DNA from: a virus
Direction: 5' to 3' (one strand)
Length of the DNA stretch: 24,234 bases
Virus record (IMG/VR): IMGVR_UViG_3300035564_000053
Span: 1 to 24,234 of that record
The notes beneath the pieces are model-generated. The model was not told the origin of the DNA. It was given only the letters and a program-made list of their open reading frames with translations, and did no database searches. This document shows, piece after piece, positions 1 through 8,619 of the stretch. A program made the translations under genes and the position numbers. Numbering within the stretch: the first letter of the stretch is position 1; each line of letters opens with the position of its first letter.

Positions 1-652
<652 letters not shown>

Positions 653-655
653 AAT

Positions 656-847
656 TTACCTTTCTTCTGAAAGTTTATTAATCAGTTCGGCGATTGCCGT
701 TTGGTATTCTTTAAAAATATCATCTCTATCCATTTCGTAATCGCGGTGATTTAAAAGTTTGTAATCTAAGCGATCTGATAACTTCTGTCGCTCCCTGATA
801 AACTCCTGCCACCGGCCAAGCGGGATGTATTTCTTCTGCTGAGACAT
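656..847 (-). CDS. Small hypothetical protein, 63 aa
   Basis: Not recognised. The 63-residue product is charged and predicted helical, with no membrane segment or cysteine. It begins MSQQKKYIPLGRW and ends in a Lys/Glu-rich helix. A good ribosome site (GAGGGAGAT) directly precedes ATG 847. It sits 7 nt after the stop of the upstream 160-aa gene and 3 nt before the start of the Ala-repeat gene, so it belongs to the same leftward transcript. It is AT-rich like its neighbours. Confidence 0.7.
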   Translation of the reverse strand: MSQQKKYIPLGRWQEFIRERQKLSDRLDYKLLNHRDYEMDRDDIFKEYQTAIAELINKLSEER

Positions 848-854
848 ATCTCCC

Positions 855-1337
855 TCAATTAAAAAGGTTGTCGTATTTTAGTTTTGTTTCGGGATTACAT
901 TCTGTTATAACTTTATAACTTCCTTCAAGAAAATAATCAAGCTGATCCATTCTAATATTTTCTTCCATGTTTTCGGCAAACCGCTTTAGGTTATCTAGTT
1001 TATCATCCATCATGCAAAGCATTGCTATAATTGCCATGCCTAATTCCCATTGGTGCGGCGTAACGCATTTTACGCCAGCATCCCAGGTGCCGTTTTTATC
1101 ATCCTTCTTTTCGTTCCTATACTTTTCCTCTTCAATTTGATTTAGGACCACGCCGTATAGGTTATTTGGCAGGTTCGGCTGGCGTGTGATATTTCGGATG
1201 ATCCAGAAGCACCGTTGCCAAGGAATGCCAGAAAACGCTTGTACAAGTGATTCCGATTGCTTTTGAGAAAAATCCTTGTTGCGAACATTTTGGAGTTCGG
1301 AAATTAATCCTTGGTAGTCGCCAGTTTTTAAGAACAT
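855..1337 (-). CDS. Hypothetical phage protein, 160 aa, downstream of replication protein
   Basis: No family recognised. The product is soluble, helical and rich in Trp/Met (PWQRCFWIIRNITRQP near residues 39-54, MAIIAMLCMMDD near 101-112). Its start overlaps the end of the replication-type gene by 10 nt, so the two are probably translationally coupled. AAGGAA lies about 10 nt before the ATG. In many phages the gene after the replisome-organiser-like protein is a helicase loader, but no Walker motif is visible here, so that role is not supported. It may be an accessory replication or host-interaction protein. Confidence 0.65.
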   Translation of the reverse strand: MFLKTGDYQGLISELQNVRNKDFSQKQSESLVQAFSGIPWQRCFWIIRNITRQPNLPNNLYGVVLNQIEEEKYRNEKKDDKNGTWDAGVKCVTPHQWELGMAIIAMLCMMDDKLDNLKRFAENMEENIRMDQLDYFLEGSYKVITECNPETKLKYDNLFN

Positions 1338-2107
1338 TTTGGTATTATTCCTTGCGCTTGCATATTTTCAATGGCTTTTTCGAGGTTTGTTTTTCCTTGC
1401 GGTTGTTCGCTTTTTGGTAGCCATACTTGATTACTTTTTAAATTCAATCCTTTCACAACTGTTGCTGGCCAATCAATAACGTAATCCGGTTTTCCTTTTG
1501 CTGCGTCCTTTTTATTTTTCCATCCCGCTTTTGTTGCCCAAAAGTCTAACCTCATTTTTTCAAGAGATAGAATTAAATCAAGTCCCCTATGGAATGTTTT
1601 TCTTTCTTCCAACCAAACCGTATTTTTTTTAAGCTCGTCAAAAGACTTATTACATCCATCTATATATAATTGGTAGTCGGTTCTCCAAGAAGAATTAAGA
1701 GAATTAGATTGAATAGAATTACATAGAATAGAACTGTCAGGCGTGTTAGGCAATACATTTTTTTGACACTCATTGACATTTTTGTCATTTTCTTGTATAA
1801 CTTCAATCCAGTCAAGTGTTTGTGAAAGATAATTAATTGCAGTGGTTAAAAACTTGGTATCAATTAATGTTAGTAGGGATAAATCGGATAAATCGTATTT
1901 TGTGAGGTCGCCACGCGGATTACACAAGGAACCTTGTTGAACCAAGGCTATCCAACACGCGAAAATTTCAAGTCCATTTTTCTCTGACATGATTTTTCGG
2001 TATCCCTTACCCTGCTTGTTTGGGATAGGAACCCATTTAATATTTTTCCATTGCTTTGAGCGGTCTTGCTCGAAATGTAAATTCCAATCTCTTATGCGTA
2101 TTCTCAT
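1328..2107 (-). CDS. Phage replication-initiation-type (winged-helix, replisome-organiser-like) protein
   Basis: About 259 aa from ATG 2107. The N-terminal part reads 'KWVPIPNKQGKGYRKIMSE', then 'GLEIFACWIALVQQ' and 'CNPRGDL'. This is the layout of the winged-helix N-terminal domain of phage replisome-organiser/DnaD-like initiation proteins, which bind origin DNA and help load the helicase. A linker with a Ser/Asn-rich stretch follows, then a C-terminal region with AGWKNKKDAAKGKPDYVIDWPAT. A TTG codon at 2131 would add 8 residues and has a GGGGGCGG tract upstream; I prefer ATG 2107 because related proteins usually begin at MRIRxW. The gene heads the leftward operon behind the promoter at 2247-2275. 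The assignment rests on motif resemblance, not alignment. Confidence 0.62.
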   Translation of the reverse strand: MRIRIRDWNLHFEQDRSKQWKNIKWVPIPNKQGKGYRKIMSEKNGLEIFACWIALVQQGSLCNPRGDLTKYDLSDLSLLTLIDTKFLTTAINYLSQTLDWIEVIQENDKNVNECQKNVLPNTPDSSILCNSIQSNSLNSSWRTDYQLYIDGCNKSFDELKKNTVWLEERKTFHRGLDLILSLEKMRLDFWATKAGWKNKKDAAKGKPDYVIDWPATVVKGLNLKSNQVWLPKSEQPQGKTNLEKAIENMQAQGIIPKCS

Positions 2108-2246
2108 ACAACCGTAATCTATCCGAATCAATTAAAACCGCCCCCGGAGCACTGGTCTGGACAATGCCCCGAGGAGATAGTTTTTGGGCTACCTGGCTGC
2201 GGCGTTATAGGCTGAAATAAAAAGCGTGGTATCCAGACATAGAAAC

Positions 2247-2275
2247 AATATACTTCCAAATCCACAAAATTGCAA
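2247..2275 (-). promoter_or_regulatory. Sigma70-type promoter for the leftward operon
   Basis: On the minus strand TTGCAA (2275-2270) is followed after exactly 17 nt by TATATT (2252-2247). The predicted start near 2240 lies about 130 nt upstream of the replication gene. It shares hexamers and spacing with the plus-strand promoter at 10055-10083, which supports both. Confidence 0.62.
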
Positions 2276-2334
2276 AACTATTTTATATTATTTTTAGTAC
2301 GCGGTTGGTTAGTATAATTATTATTATTTTATTC

Positions 2335-2363
2335 TTGCTTTTTTAACTGGTCAATGATAAATT
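2335..2363 (+). promoter_or_regulatory. Possible weak rightward promoter before terminase small subunit
   Basis: TTGCTT (2335-2340), a 17-nt gap, then TAAATT (2358-2363; 4 of 6 to the -10 consensus) lie 52 nt before the terminase gene, in a divergent, very AT-rich intergenic stretch (2108-2415). A perfect TATAAT at 2313-2318 is also present but has no credible -35 at the right distance. The remainder of the divergent region holds no gene I can support. Confidence 0.28.
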
Positions 2364-2415
2364 ATAGTCAGATAGTTTTAACCTTAATGAGCTTCTTGCT
2401 TGAAAAGGTGACAAG

Positions 2416-2910
2416 ATGGCTGGTGAAGAAGGTAGAAAAAAGCCAATTGATTTTTCACCAGAACTATTTGATAATGTTTGTGCTGAAATTGCTAAAGGCT
2501 TATCGCTCCGCACTATTTGTTCTTCCCCTGAAATGCCAGAACGGTCAACAATTTACTTGTGGTTAAGAACCAAGCCGGAACTAGTCAACCAGTACGCGCG
2601 CGCTAAAGAAGATTCTGCTGACGCACTGATTGAGGATATGCAGGATATCGCCGATGACGCAACAAATGACTTTATGACTGTGAAAAAGGGAGATGCTGAA
2701 TATGAGATAGAAAATAAAGAATGGTCTAACCGATCAAAACTTCGTGTTGAAACCCGCAAATGGATTGCATCAAAATTAAAGCCCAAAAAATACGGTGAAA
2801 AGTTTGATGTTACCAGTGACTATAAAAAAATAGAATCGCTTTCTGTTGATGAATTAGCTCAACGGATAGCCGCTATTTCCGCAAAAGTAACAGAGCAAAA
2901 AGATGAATGA
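2416..2910 (+). CDS. terS: Terminase small subunit (Sf6 gp1-like)
   Basis: 164 aa. In Sf6-type small terminases an N-terminal helix-turn-helix recognises the packaging site and oligomers feed DNA to the large subunit. The sequence shows the expected order: 'CAEIAKGLSLRTICSSPEMP', then 'STIYLWLR' (helix-turn-helix, residues ~22-53), 'YARAKEDSADALIEDMQDIADD', and 'RVETRKWIASKLKPKKYGEK' near residue 110-130, a hallmark of the family. AAGGTG lies 5 nt before ATG 2416. The stop overlaps the next start as ATGA, coupling it to the large subunit. It is AT-rich compared with the downstream structural genes. Confidence 0.88.
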   Translation: MAGEEGRKKPIDFSPELFDNVCAEIAKGLSLRTICSSPEMPERSTIYLWLRTKPELVNQYARAKEDSADALIEDMQDIADDATNDFMTVKKGDAEYEIENKEWSNRSKLRVETRKWIASKLKPKKYGEKFDVTSDYKKIESLSVDELAQRIAAISAKVTEQKDE

Positions 2911-4436
2911 ACTTACCAGCCCCGCTTTCAAAAGATCAGCTTTTAAAGCTATCCCAAGAGGATCGGACAATATATGCGCTATGTTGGGAGATGGTGTCAA
3001 AAAAAACAAATCCGCAATCAAAAGAATACCAGAATAAATATTACTTTGATCCATATCGATGGGTAGTTGATTTTGTCGATATGGAACTTGCAAAATATCA
3101 CGGAGATGTTCTTAGAATGGTCAAATTGGGTCATTCGAAAATAGCAGTTGTTGGGCCGCACGGACTAGGCAAATCTGTTCTTGCGGCCATTATTATTTTG
3201 TGGGCGGGATCGGTATCGACTGATTGTAAAATTCCAACAACTGCAAGCGCATGGCGACAACTTGAAGAATACCTTTGGCCCGAAGTACATAAGTGGTATT
3301 CAAAGGTTGATTGGGATGCCGTCGAAAAAGCTGGTGGAGGGAAAAAACCAAGATTATTGACACTTGAATGCCAATTTAGCGATCAATCAAAAGCTTTTGC
3401 GGTTGCTTCAGATAACCCAGAAACTATTGAAGGAGCACATGCAAAGCGCATTGTGTATCTGTTTGACGAATCAAAGGCCATACCTGCCGGGACATGGGAA
3501 AGTGCGGAAGGTGCATTTTCAACACCTGGCGACCACCTGCAATTTGCATTTTCAACACCTGGCGATGCTTCAGGTGTTTTTTATTCTATTTGTTCGCGGC
3601 AAAAGGGATATGAAAAATGGAAGGTCCGGCACGTTACTTTAAGAGAAGCAATACGAGCAAAGAGAATAACGCTTGAATGGGCAAGAGAAAAAAGGGCTGC
3701 GTGGGGAAAAGACAACCCCGTCTATCAGAACCGCGTATGGGGTATATTTGCCAAAGATGCTGACGATGCGGTAATACCTCTATCATGGATAAATATGGCA
3801 GTTGCGCGATGGCACGCGTGGATATCCGGGGGACGCGGTCCCGAAGGGAAATTCATTATCGGAGCCGACACTGCCGGTCGCGGCGTCGACAAAACATCCA
3901 TCATGCATCGCATCGGGAACACGATTACAAAAATAGTACGCTATAAAAAATCGCAGCCAATGGAGCTTGCGGGAAAACTAAAAAACGACATGGGCCCGAA
4001 GGCGCTTTTAAATATCGACGTGAGTTATGGCGAGGGTGCGGGAACCGCATACCGCCTTTCAGAATTCGAAGGGTTCCAGCATCGTATCAATTTTGTAAAT
4101 TTCTCCACAAGGACTGACAAGACTGACCGGACTGGCAGCGTCACCTTTGCGAACGTCCGCGCTTTGATGTGGTGGAATATGCGCGAAATGCTGGACCCGG
4201 AAAATAAGGAAGATATTGCGCTCCCTGACGACGAACTTCTGATCGGCGACCTGGTCGCTGTACGTCGAATGCCAATGCGCAGCGACGGCAAACTCTTGAT
4301 CGAATCCAAAGAAGATATCAAAGCGCGAATAGGCCGGTCAACCGACGATGGGGACGCGTGCTGTTTGGCATTCTATCTCGACCATTATGAGGGAACGCGC
4401 GATACTTACGACATGTCCGCTCTTTCTAAACTTTGA
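2907..4436 (+). CDS. terL: Terminase large subunit (ATPase-nuclease packaging motor)
   Basis: 509 aa, full length for the family. The ATPase domain shows Walker A GPHGLGKS (83-90), Walker B IVYLFDE (182-188) and the coupling segment FSTPGD (near 215-220). The RNase H-type nuclease shows acidic residues D321 (GADTAGRG), D371 (NIDVSYGEG) and D483 (DGDA), consistent with two-metal DNA cleavage. It packages and cuts phage DNA at the portal. Two oddities: a 21-nt perfect repeat encodes two adjacent AFSTPGD copies (3512-3532 and 3545-3565), and base composition changes from AT-rich in the ATPase half (16 G/C in 60 at 3001-3060) to GC-rich in the nuclease half (36 in 60 at 3841-3900), suggesting a recombination joint between the domains. 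Confidence 0.95.
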   Translation: MNLPAPLSKDQLLKLSQEDRTIYALCWEMVSKKTNPQSKEYQNKYYFDPYRWVVDFVDMELAKYHGDVLRMVKLGHSKIAVVGPHGLGKSVLAAIIILWAGSVSTDCKIPTTASAWRQLEEYLWPEVHKWYSKVDWDAVEKAGGGKKPRLLTLECQFSDQSKAFAVASDNPETIEGAHAKRIVYLFDESKAIPAGTWESAEGAFSTPGDHLQFAFSTPGDASGVFYSICSRQKGYEKWKVRHVTLREAIRAKRITLEWAREKRAAWGKDNPVYQNRVWGIFAKDADDAVIPLSWINMAVARWHAWISGGRGPEGKFIIGADTAGRGVDKTSIMHRIGNTITKIVRYKKSQPMELAGKLKNDMGPKALLNIDVSYGEGAGTAYRLSEFEGFQHRINFVNFSTRTDKTDRTGSVTFANVRALMWWNMREMLDPENKEDIALPDDELLIGDLVAVRRMPMRSDGKLLIESKEDIKARIGRSTDDGDACCLAFYLDHYEGTRDTYDMSALSKL

Positions 4437-4452
4437 CAATATAGGAGTCGCT

Positions 4453-5802
4453 ATGTCTGATTCTAAAATTACGAAATCTCGAACGACGATGGATGGCTGG
4501 GGAAACCTGATGACCGGCATGGGTGACCCCGCGAGCGACAGAAAAGAGTCAGGGTATTTTTCCGGAGAGATTCGTCTTGGGGAAATGACGTGTCGAAACC
4601 TGTATACGTATTCTGGCCTGGCCCGCACAATCGTTGATATGCTCGTGGATGATGGCCTGAAGAAGTGGTTCACCATCGAAGGCGATACCGACAACATCAT
4701 GGCGAAGGAGTCAAAACGGCTTTTGATGAAGCGCCAGGTTTCGCGTGCGTGGAAATATTCAAGAGCTTACGGTGGCGCACTTCTGGTAATGATGGCAAAC
4801 GATGGCCGAAAACTGGATGAGCCGCTCGACGAAAACAACATCCGGGATATAGAAAAACTGCGCGTGTTCCATCGTTGGAGAATTTCACGCCTCACCTACT
4901 ACCTTGATCAGAACGATCCGAAATACTCCGAAACCGAAACATTCCTGATCACACCGACGCAGCCATTTCAACGGTCATTTCCAGTGCATGAAACGCGGTG
5001 CATTGTGTTCGATGGAATCGACGTTGCTCCTGAGATTCGCCAGGGAAATCAATGGTGGGGTGATTCGGTATATCAGTCAATTTATCAGCGACTCCGGGGG
5101 CTTGGTGAAGGTTTCTTGAATATTGAGCACATCATTGGTGAATTTCTGCTCATGATAACGAAGATAAAAGGACTTGCCCAAAAGCTCGCTACTGGCCAGG
5201 AAAAGGAAGTCTCGGCGCGGATCATGTTAACAAATATGACGCGCAATCTAATGGGATCGTACCTGCTCGACGCCGATGGTGAGGACGCTACTCGTATTAG
5301 CGCGAGCGTAGCCGGTCTGGACAAGCTTATGGAGATTTTGATGATGGGGCTCAGTGCTGATGTACGGTATCCAATCCGTAAATTATTCGGAACCCCAATT
5401 CAAGCTGCAGGACTGGGAAAGGACGGCGACGAAGAAACTGCTGACTACGATAACCGCGTCGCCGGGACACGACAAGACGAATGCGAGCCACAACTGGAGC
5501 GTCTCTGCAAGCTGCTCATGCTGCAAAAAGCAGGTCCGTTCCACGGATCTGAATTGCCTAACTGGTCGATCAAGTGGCCAGCAATTCGTGAGGATTCGCA
5601 GAGCACACAATTGGCGAACAAGAAGATTCAGTCTGAAATTGACAATACATATTATGGGATCGGTCTCGAACCAGCCGACATTCTTAATTCGCGGTTCGGA
5701 GGGGACTCTTATTCGCACGATACGAAGATGAGTGGCAAAATGAAACCAGAGGGAAAAGCAAGTCAGGAGCAGGACGAAGGAGCGAAAAACAGGGCGGATT
5801 AA
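4453..5802 (+). CDS. Portal protein (DUF1073 family)
   Basis: 449 aa from ATG 4453, chosen because GGAG lies just upstream and the product begins MSDSKITKSRTTMDGW; a longer open frame from 4348 overlaps the terminase and lacks a ribosome site. Features typical of DUF1073-type portals are the N-terminal 'YTYSGLARTIVDMLVDDGLKKW', the 'RQVSRAWKYSRAYGGALLVM' segment, 'VHETRCIVFDG', and a C-terminal 'TPIQAAGLGKDG...ADYDNRV'. The portal forms the dodecameric ring at one capsid vertex, docking the terminase and the neck. The extreme C-terminus is Lys/Glu/Gln-rich and probably disordered. It sits in the expected place after terL. Pfam places this domain near the anti-CBASS Acb1 name, but context indicates portal. 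Confidence 0.88.
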   Translation: MSDSKITKSRTTMDGWGNLMTGMGDPASDRKESGYFSGEIRLGEMTCRNLYTYSGLARTIVDMLVDDGLKKWFTIEGDTDNIMAKESKRLLMKRQVSRAWKYSRAYGGALLVMMANDGRKLDEPLDENNIRDIEKLRVFHRWRISRLTYYLDQNDPKYSETETFLITPTQPFQRSFPVHETRCIVFDGIDVAPEIRQGNQWWGDSVYQSIYQRLRGLGEGFLNIEHIIGEFLLMITKIKGLAQKLATGQEKEVSARIMLTNMTRNLMGSYLLDADGEDATRISASVAGLDKLMEILMMGLSADVRYPIRKLFGTPIQAAGLGKDGDEETADYDNRVAGTRQDECEPQLERLCKLLMLQKAGPFHGSELPNWSIKWPAIREDSQSTQLANKKIQSEIDNTYYGIGLEPADILNSRFGGDSYSHDTKMSGKMKPEGKASQEQDEGAKNRAD

Positions 5803-5838
5803 CCGCATCTAATAACCATTAACAAACCGGAGGAACGT

Positions 5839-6255
5839 ATGAGTGATGTCGATGTAAAAGAATTTGCGGGGCCAGGCGGAAAAGTTCTTAACGAACTATT
5901 GGCACGCTTCAATACTCTCGAAATGCGTGTCAAGAAGATCGAGGAGCTGCCGGATACAAAGGCAATTCTCGACGCCTGCAAGGAAATCCACGAAGCGCAT
6001 GTGCAGTTCGCCACCTCTACGCGCTCACTACAGGAGCGGATGATTGACGCTGCGGAGATCAAGACAAAAATCGAAGTCATCCGCAATCGTTGCAATAATG
6101 TGATGCAGATCGCCCCCGCAATTGAAAACTTCATGGCGCTCATGCATTCATTCGCGGCGAAGCTTGGTGGAGCCCTCGTCAATGCCGAGGGTGTATATGT
6201 TTTCCAGCTGAATAAAGGACCGAGGGTGAGTAAGAAGGCAAAGAAACATCCCTGA
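5839..6255 (+). CDS. Hypothetical coiled-coil phage protein between portal and MuF
   Basis: 138 aa, not recognised. It is predicted almost wholly helical, with heptad-like stretches near residues 15-45 (VLNELLARFNTLEMRVKKIEEL) and 55-85, and a basic tail (SKKAKKHP). The ribosome site GGAGGAAC precedes ATG 5839 and the stop overlaps the MuF gene start as TGATG. Position and coiled-coil character fit a head-associated accessory protein, but there is no direct evidence. Base composition matches its neighbours. Confidence 0.72.
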   Translation: MSDVDVKEFAGPGGKVLNELLARFNTLEMRVKKIEELPDTKAILDACKEIHEAHVQFATSTRSLQERMIDAAEIKTKIEVIRNRCNNVMQIAPAIENFMALMHSFAAKLGGALVNAEGVYVFQLNKGPRVSKKAKKHP

Positions 6256-7217
6256 TGAACACTTTCCTCGAACACCATTTTCGCAATACTAGGCCTCCAC
6301 GTCGATTTCCTCGGGGGCCAGTTCATCGTCTACCCGCTCGCGTGTGGCAGGATTACCTTGACGCGCTCAAAACCAAAATAATTGCGCCATGGCGCGAAAC
6401 GTTGGAGCGTCTCGTCATCGCAAAACTGCCATACATTGAGCGGATGGTAGAACTCGAACGCCCAGGCGGATTGCGCACAGACGCCTGGTCCGACGAACTG
6501 AGCCGCCTTCTCGATTCGCTTTCTGTGGAATACAAACAGATTTCTCAGCAGTCGGCGGATATCGCGCAGGGCGTTTTCACCGCAGTTAACGGCGTATCGC
6601 ATGAACAATGGTACCGGATTGCAAAGCGCGTGCTCGGCGTTGATCTTTTTTCGTTTGAGCCGTGGATAGCCAGCGAATCAAAAGCGTTTATTCATGAGAA
6701 CGTTGACCTCATCGTAAAGACGGAGTCGAATGTGCTGAGCGACATTTCCCGTGTGACCATGGGCGGCTTTCGTGAGGGTAAACGCTGGGAAGATTTGAAA
6801 GAAAAAATATTGGGTACTGATCTGACTCCAGGGGTATTCGACAGCGTGGAAACCAGGGCTGAACTCATTGCGCGCGACCAGACCATGAAGCTCTATGGTG
6901 ACCTGGCAGAGAAACGACAGACCAGCGCCGGTCTTTCGCTTTATATCTGGCGCACGATGGAAGATGAGCGTGTTGTCGGCACACCTGGCGGAAAATGGCC
7001 GATCGGAAGCGACAAGCATCGTAATCACTGGAAGATGAACGGCCTGGTCTGCAGGTGGGATGATGCGACCGTCTATGCGGACAGTGTCAGCGACGCTCTT
7101 GCCGGTAAATGGAAGAAACGAACATCCGAAATGCCCGCGCTGCACCCGGGTAAAGAAATACAATGCCGGTGCTATGCAGAGCCGGTGTTCGACACGCTTT
7201 TTACGGGGCCAAAATGA
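6255..7217 (+). CDS. Phage head morphogenesis protein (MuF / SPP1 gp7-like)
   Basis: 320 aa. The C-terminal third carries the MuF-domain signature: 'ELIARDQTMKLYGDLAEKRQ', then 'YIWRTMEDERV...HRNHWKMNGL' and the closing 'LHPGKEIQCRCYAEPVF' (about residues 292-308). MuF-type proteins are minor head proteins bound near the portal and needed for proper head assembly; in some phages they carry C-terminal toxin or enzyme domains, absent here since the protein ends soon after the CRC motif. The N-terminal portion is helical and basic (RPPRRFPRG). It overlaps the preceding gene by one base and the first glycosyltransferase as ATGA, so the glycosyltransferase cassette is coupled directly to a head gene. 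Confidence 0.85.
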   Translation: MNTFLEHHFRNTRPPRRFPRGPVHRLPARVWQDYLDALKTKIIAPWRETLERLVIAKLPYIERMVELERPGGLRTDAWSDELSRLLDSLSVEYKQISQQSADIAQGVFTAVNGVSHEQWYRIAKRVLGVDLFSFEPWIASESKAFIHENVDLIVKTESNVLSDISRVTMGGFREGKRWEDLKEKILGTDLTPGVFDSVETRAELIARDQTMKLYGDLAEKRQTSAGLSLYIWRTMEDERVVGTPGGKWPIGSDKHRNHWKMNGLVCRWDDATVYADSVSDALAGKWKKRTSEMPALHPGKEIQCRCYAEPVFDTLFTGPK

Positions 7218-7870
7218 TACCAGCAATTCATCACCTTATATGGACAACGCCCGACGACTTTTCCGCCAAATATCACGAGTGGCGTCTTTCGTGGATGCGT
7301 AACAATCCCGGGTGGGACTTCTGCGTGTGGCGCTTGTCGGAACTTCCCTATCATCGATTTCCGCAGATGTGCACCGATGTTCTTTTAAACGATAAGGTAC
7401 ATTGGGTGATGAAGACCGATGTCATACGCTGGCTGGTCTTGTGGCTGTATGGCGGCGTGTATTCTGACACCGATGTCGAGTGTGTAAAATCAATGGACCG
7501 TTTTCTTCATGATGAGTGCTTTACCGGCAGATCCTACGTCCCGACGAATATAGGAAACGCCGTGGTCGGGTCCGCGCAGGACCATCCCCTCATGCTTAAA
7601 ATAGCGATAGCAACGGCCGCGTCGATCGCAGCAGACGTGAAAAAGGCAAATGAAAGCATCGCTGAACACACCGTGATTCTGGCCGGTAAAATGCTGGAGA
7701 AGTGTCCGTCCATTTATCCGGCAGAATACTTCTATCCGTTTTCATGGGGGCAGCGCAAGGAAGGCAAAAACAAACCGACAAACGAGTATCCGCAAGCGTA
7801 TTGCGTTCATCACTGGACCGGCCTTGACGCGGATGGCTGGATCGCAGATTCGAAGAAAGTAAAATCATGA
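7214..7870 (+). CDS. GT32-like glycosyltransferase A (DXD sugar-binding)
   Basis: 218 aa from ATG 7214, which overlaps the MuF stop as ATGA; an in-frame start 51 nt upstream lies inside the MuF gene and is unlikely. The GT-A core is visible: 'IHHLIWTTP' near the N-terminus, then 'MKTDVIRWLVLWLYGGVYSD' with the metal/nucleotide-sugar DXD motif D85-T-D87, and a C-terminal 'HHWTGLDADGW'. Members of this group (Gly_transf_sug / Och1-like) transfer a sugar from a nucleotide donor, usually to a glycan or protein. It has no signal peptide or membrane anchor, so it should act in the cytoplasm, on virion protein or phage DNA. It is the most divergent of the three paralogues. Acceptor and donor are unknown. 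Confidence 0.83.
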   Translation: MIPAIHHLIWTTPDDFSAKYHEWRLSWMRNNPGWDFCVWRLSELPYHRFPQMCTDVLLNDKVHWVMKTDVIRWLVLWLYGGVYSDTDVECVKSMDRFLHDECFTGRSYVPTNIGNAVVGSAQDHPLMLKIAIATAASIAADVKKANESIAEHTVILAGKMLEKCPSIYPAEYFYPFSWGQRKEGKNKPTNEYPQAYCVHHWTGLDADGWIADSKKVKS

Positions 7871-8619
7871 ATCAACCTCAAATTATTCCAAAAATTATTC
7901 ATCGCGTGTGGTTTGGAACGAAACCTGTCCCGGAGAACACCATCCGTTTTATCGATATTCAGAAAAGCCTTTGCCGCGACTATGAGAATGTTTTGTGGCG
8001 CGAGGACGACGTTAAATCGCTCTATCCGTTCATGTGCTCGGGCTCCGTTAAAATGTTCGAAGACACTAGAATTAATCCTGTGATTAAGTCTGACATTATG
8101 CGATATGAGCTGTTGTCTTTATTTGGGGGCATCTATATCGATACGGACATTGAGGTGCTGAGGAATTTTGACGAGCTGCTTGCAGCATCATTCTTCTGCG
8201 CTGATGAAGGTATGGGAAATGTCGGCACAGCCTTGCTCGGGTCAGTCCCCTTCCATCCGCTTAACCGCGCCATGTTAGATGCAATTTATAAAAACTACTG
8301 CGATCACGGTGTTCCGACATCTCCAAATCAACAAATGAACTTCTGTGGACCATGGCTATTTACGAAGACCGTAAAGGCTTTTGGTTCTGTTGAGATCCTG
8401 CAGCGTCAAATTCTTTATCCATTTCATTCTCCAAAGCTCCCCGCGACCGTTCATTATTTCAATGGCGGAGGAGCTGCGGGATGGACCAAGTGCATAGGAA
8501 AGGGTGTACATGATACCGAAAATCATTCACCAGGTGTGGCCGGGCAGAGACCCAATACCGGAACGCCTCGTGTCTTTTATGGCCGCAACGTCAAAGTACA
8601 GCCGCGACCACAGCTTTGA
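7867..8619 (+). CDS. GT32-like glycosyltransferase B (possible frame-altered 3' end)
   Basis: 250 aa. The N-terminus 'IIPKIIHRVWFGTKPVPENT' and 'IKSDIMRYELLSLFGGIYID' are classic GT32/Och1-type signatures, with the DXD motif D92-T-D94 and a C-terminal 'VHYFNGGGAAGW'. The start overlaps gene A as ATGA. Oddity: after the conserved GGxGW region it continues ~37 residues, overlapping gene C by 110 nt, with a low-complexity tail (HSPGVAGQRPNTGTPRVF) that reads gene C's start in another frame. Genes A and C end differently, and the expected ATGA stop is present at 8510-8513 but one frame away. A single-base indel near 8480-8510 would explain this. The catalytic core is intact, so activity may be retained. 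Confidence 0.82.
   Translation: MNQPQIIPKIIHRVWFGTKPVPENTIRFIDIQKSLCRDYENVLWREDDVKSLYPFMCSGSVKMFEDTRINPVIKSDIMRYELLSLFGGIYIDTDIEVLRNFDELLAASFFCADEGMGNVGTALLGSVPFHPLNRAMLDAIYKNYCDHGVPTSPNQQMNFCGPWLFTKTVKAFGSVEILQRQILYPFHSPKLPATVHYFNGGGAAGWTKCIGKGVHDTENHSPGVAGQRPNTGTPRVFYGRNVKVQPRPQL

Noticed and set aside
2416-4436. Host or transposase origin of the DNA-binding and ATPase gene pair
   Set aside because: Small-subunit signature, terL acidic nuclease residues and the following portal gene make packaging terminase the clear reading.
4348-4452. Longer N-terminus for the portal
   Set aside because: The extra 35 residues overlap the terminase gene in another frame; ATG 4453 has GGAG and gives a family-like start.
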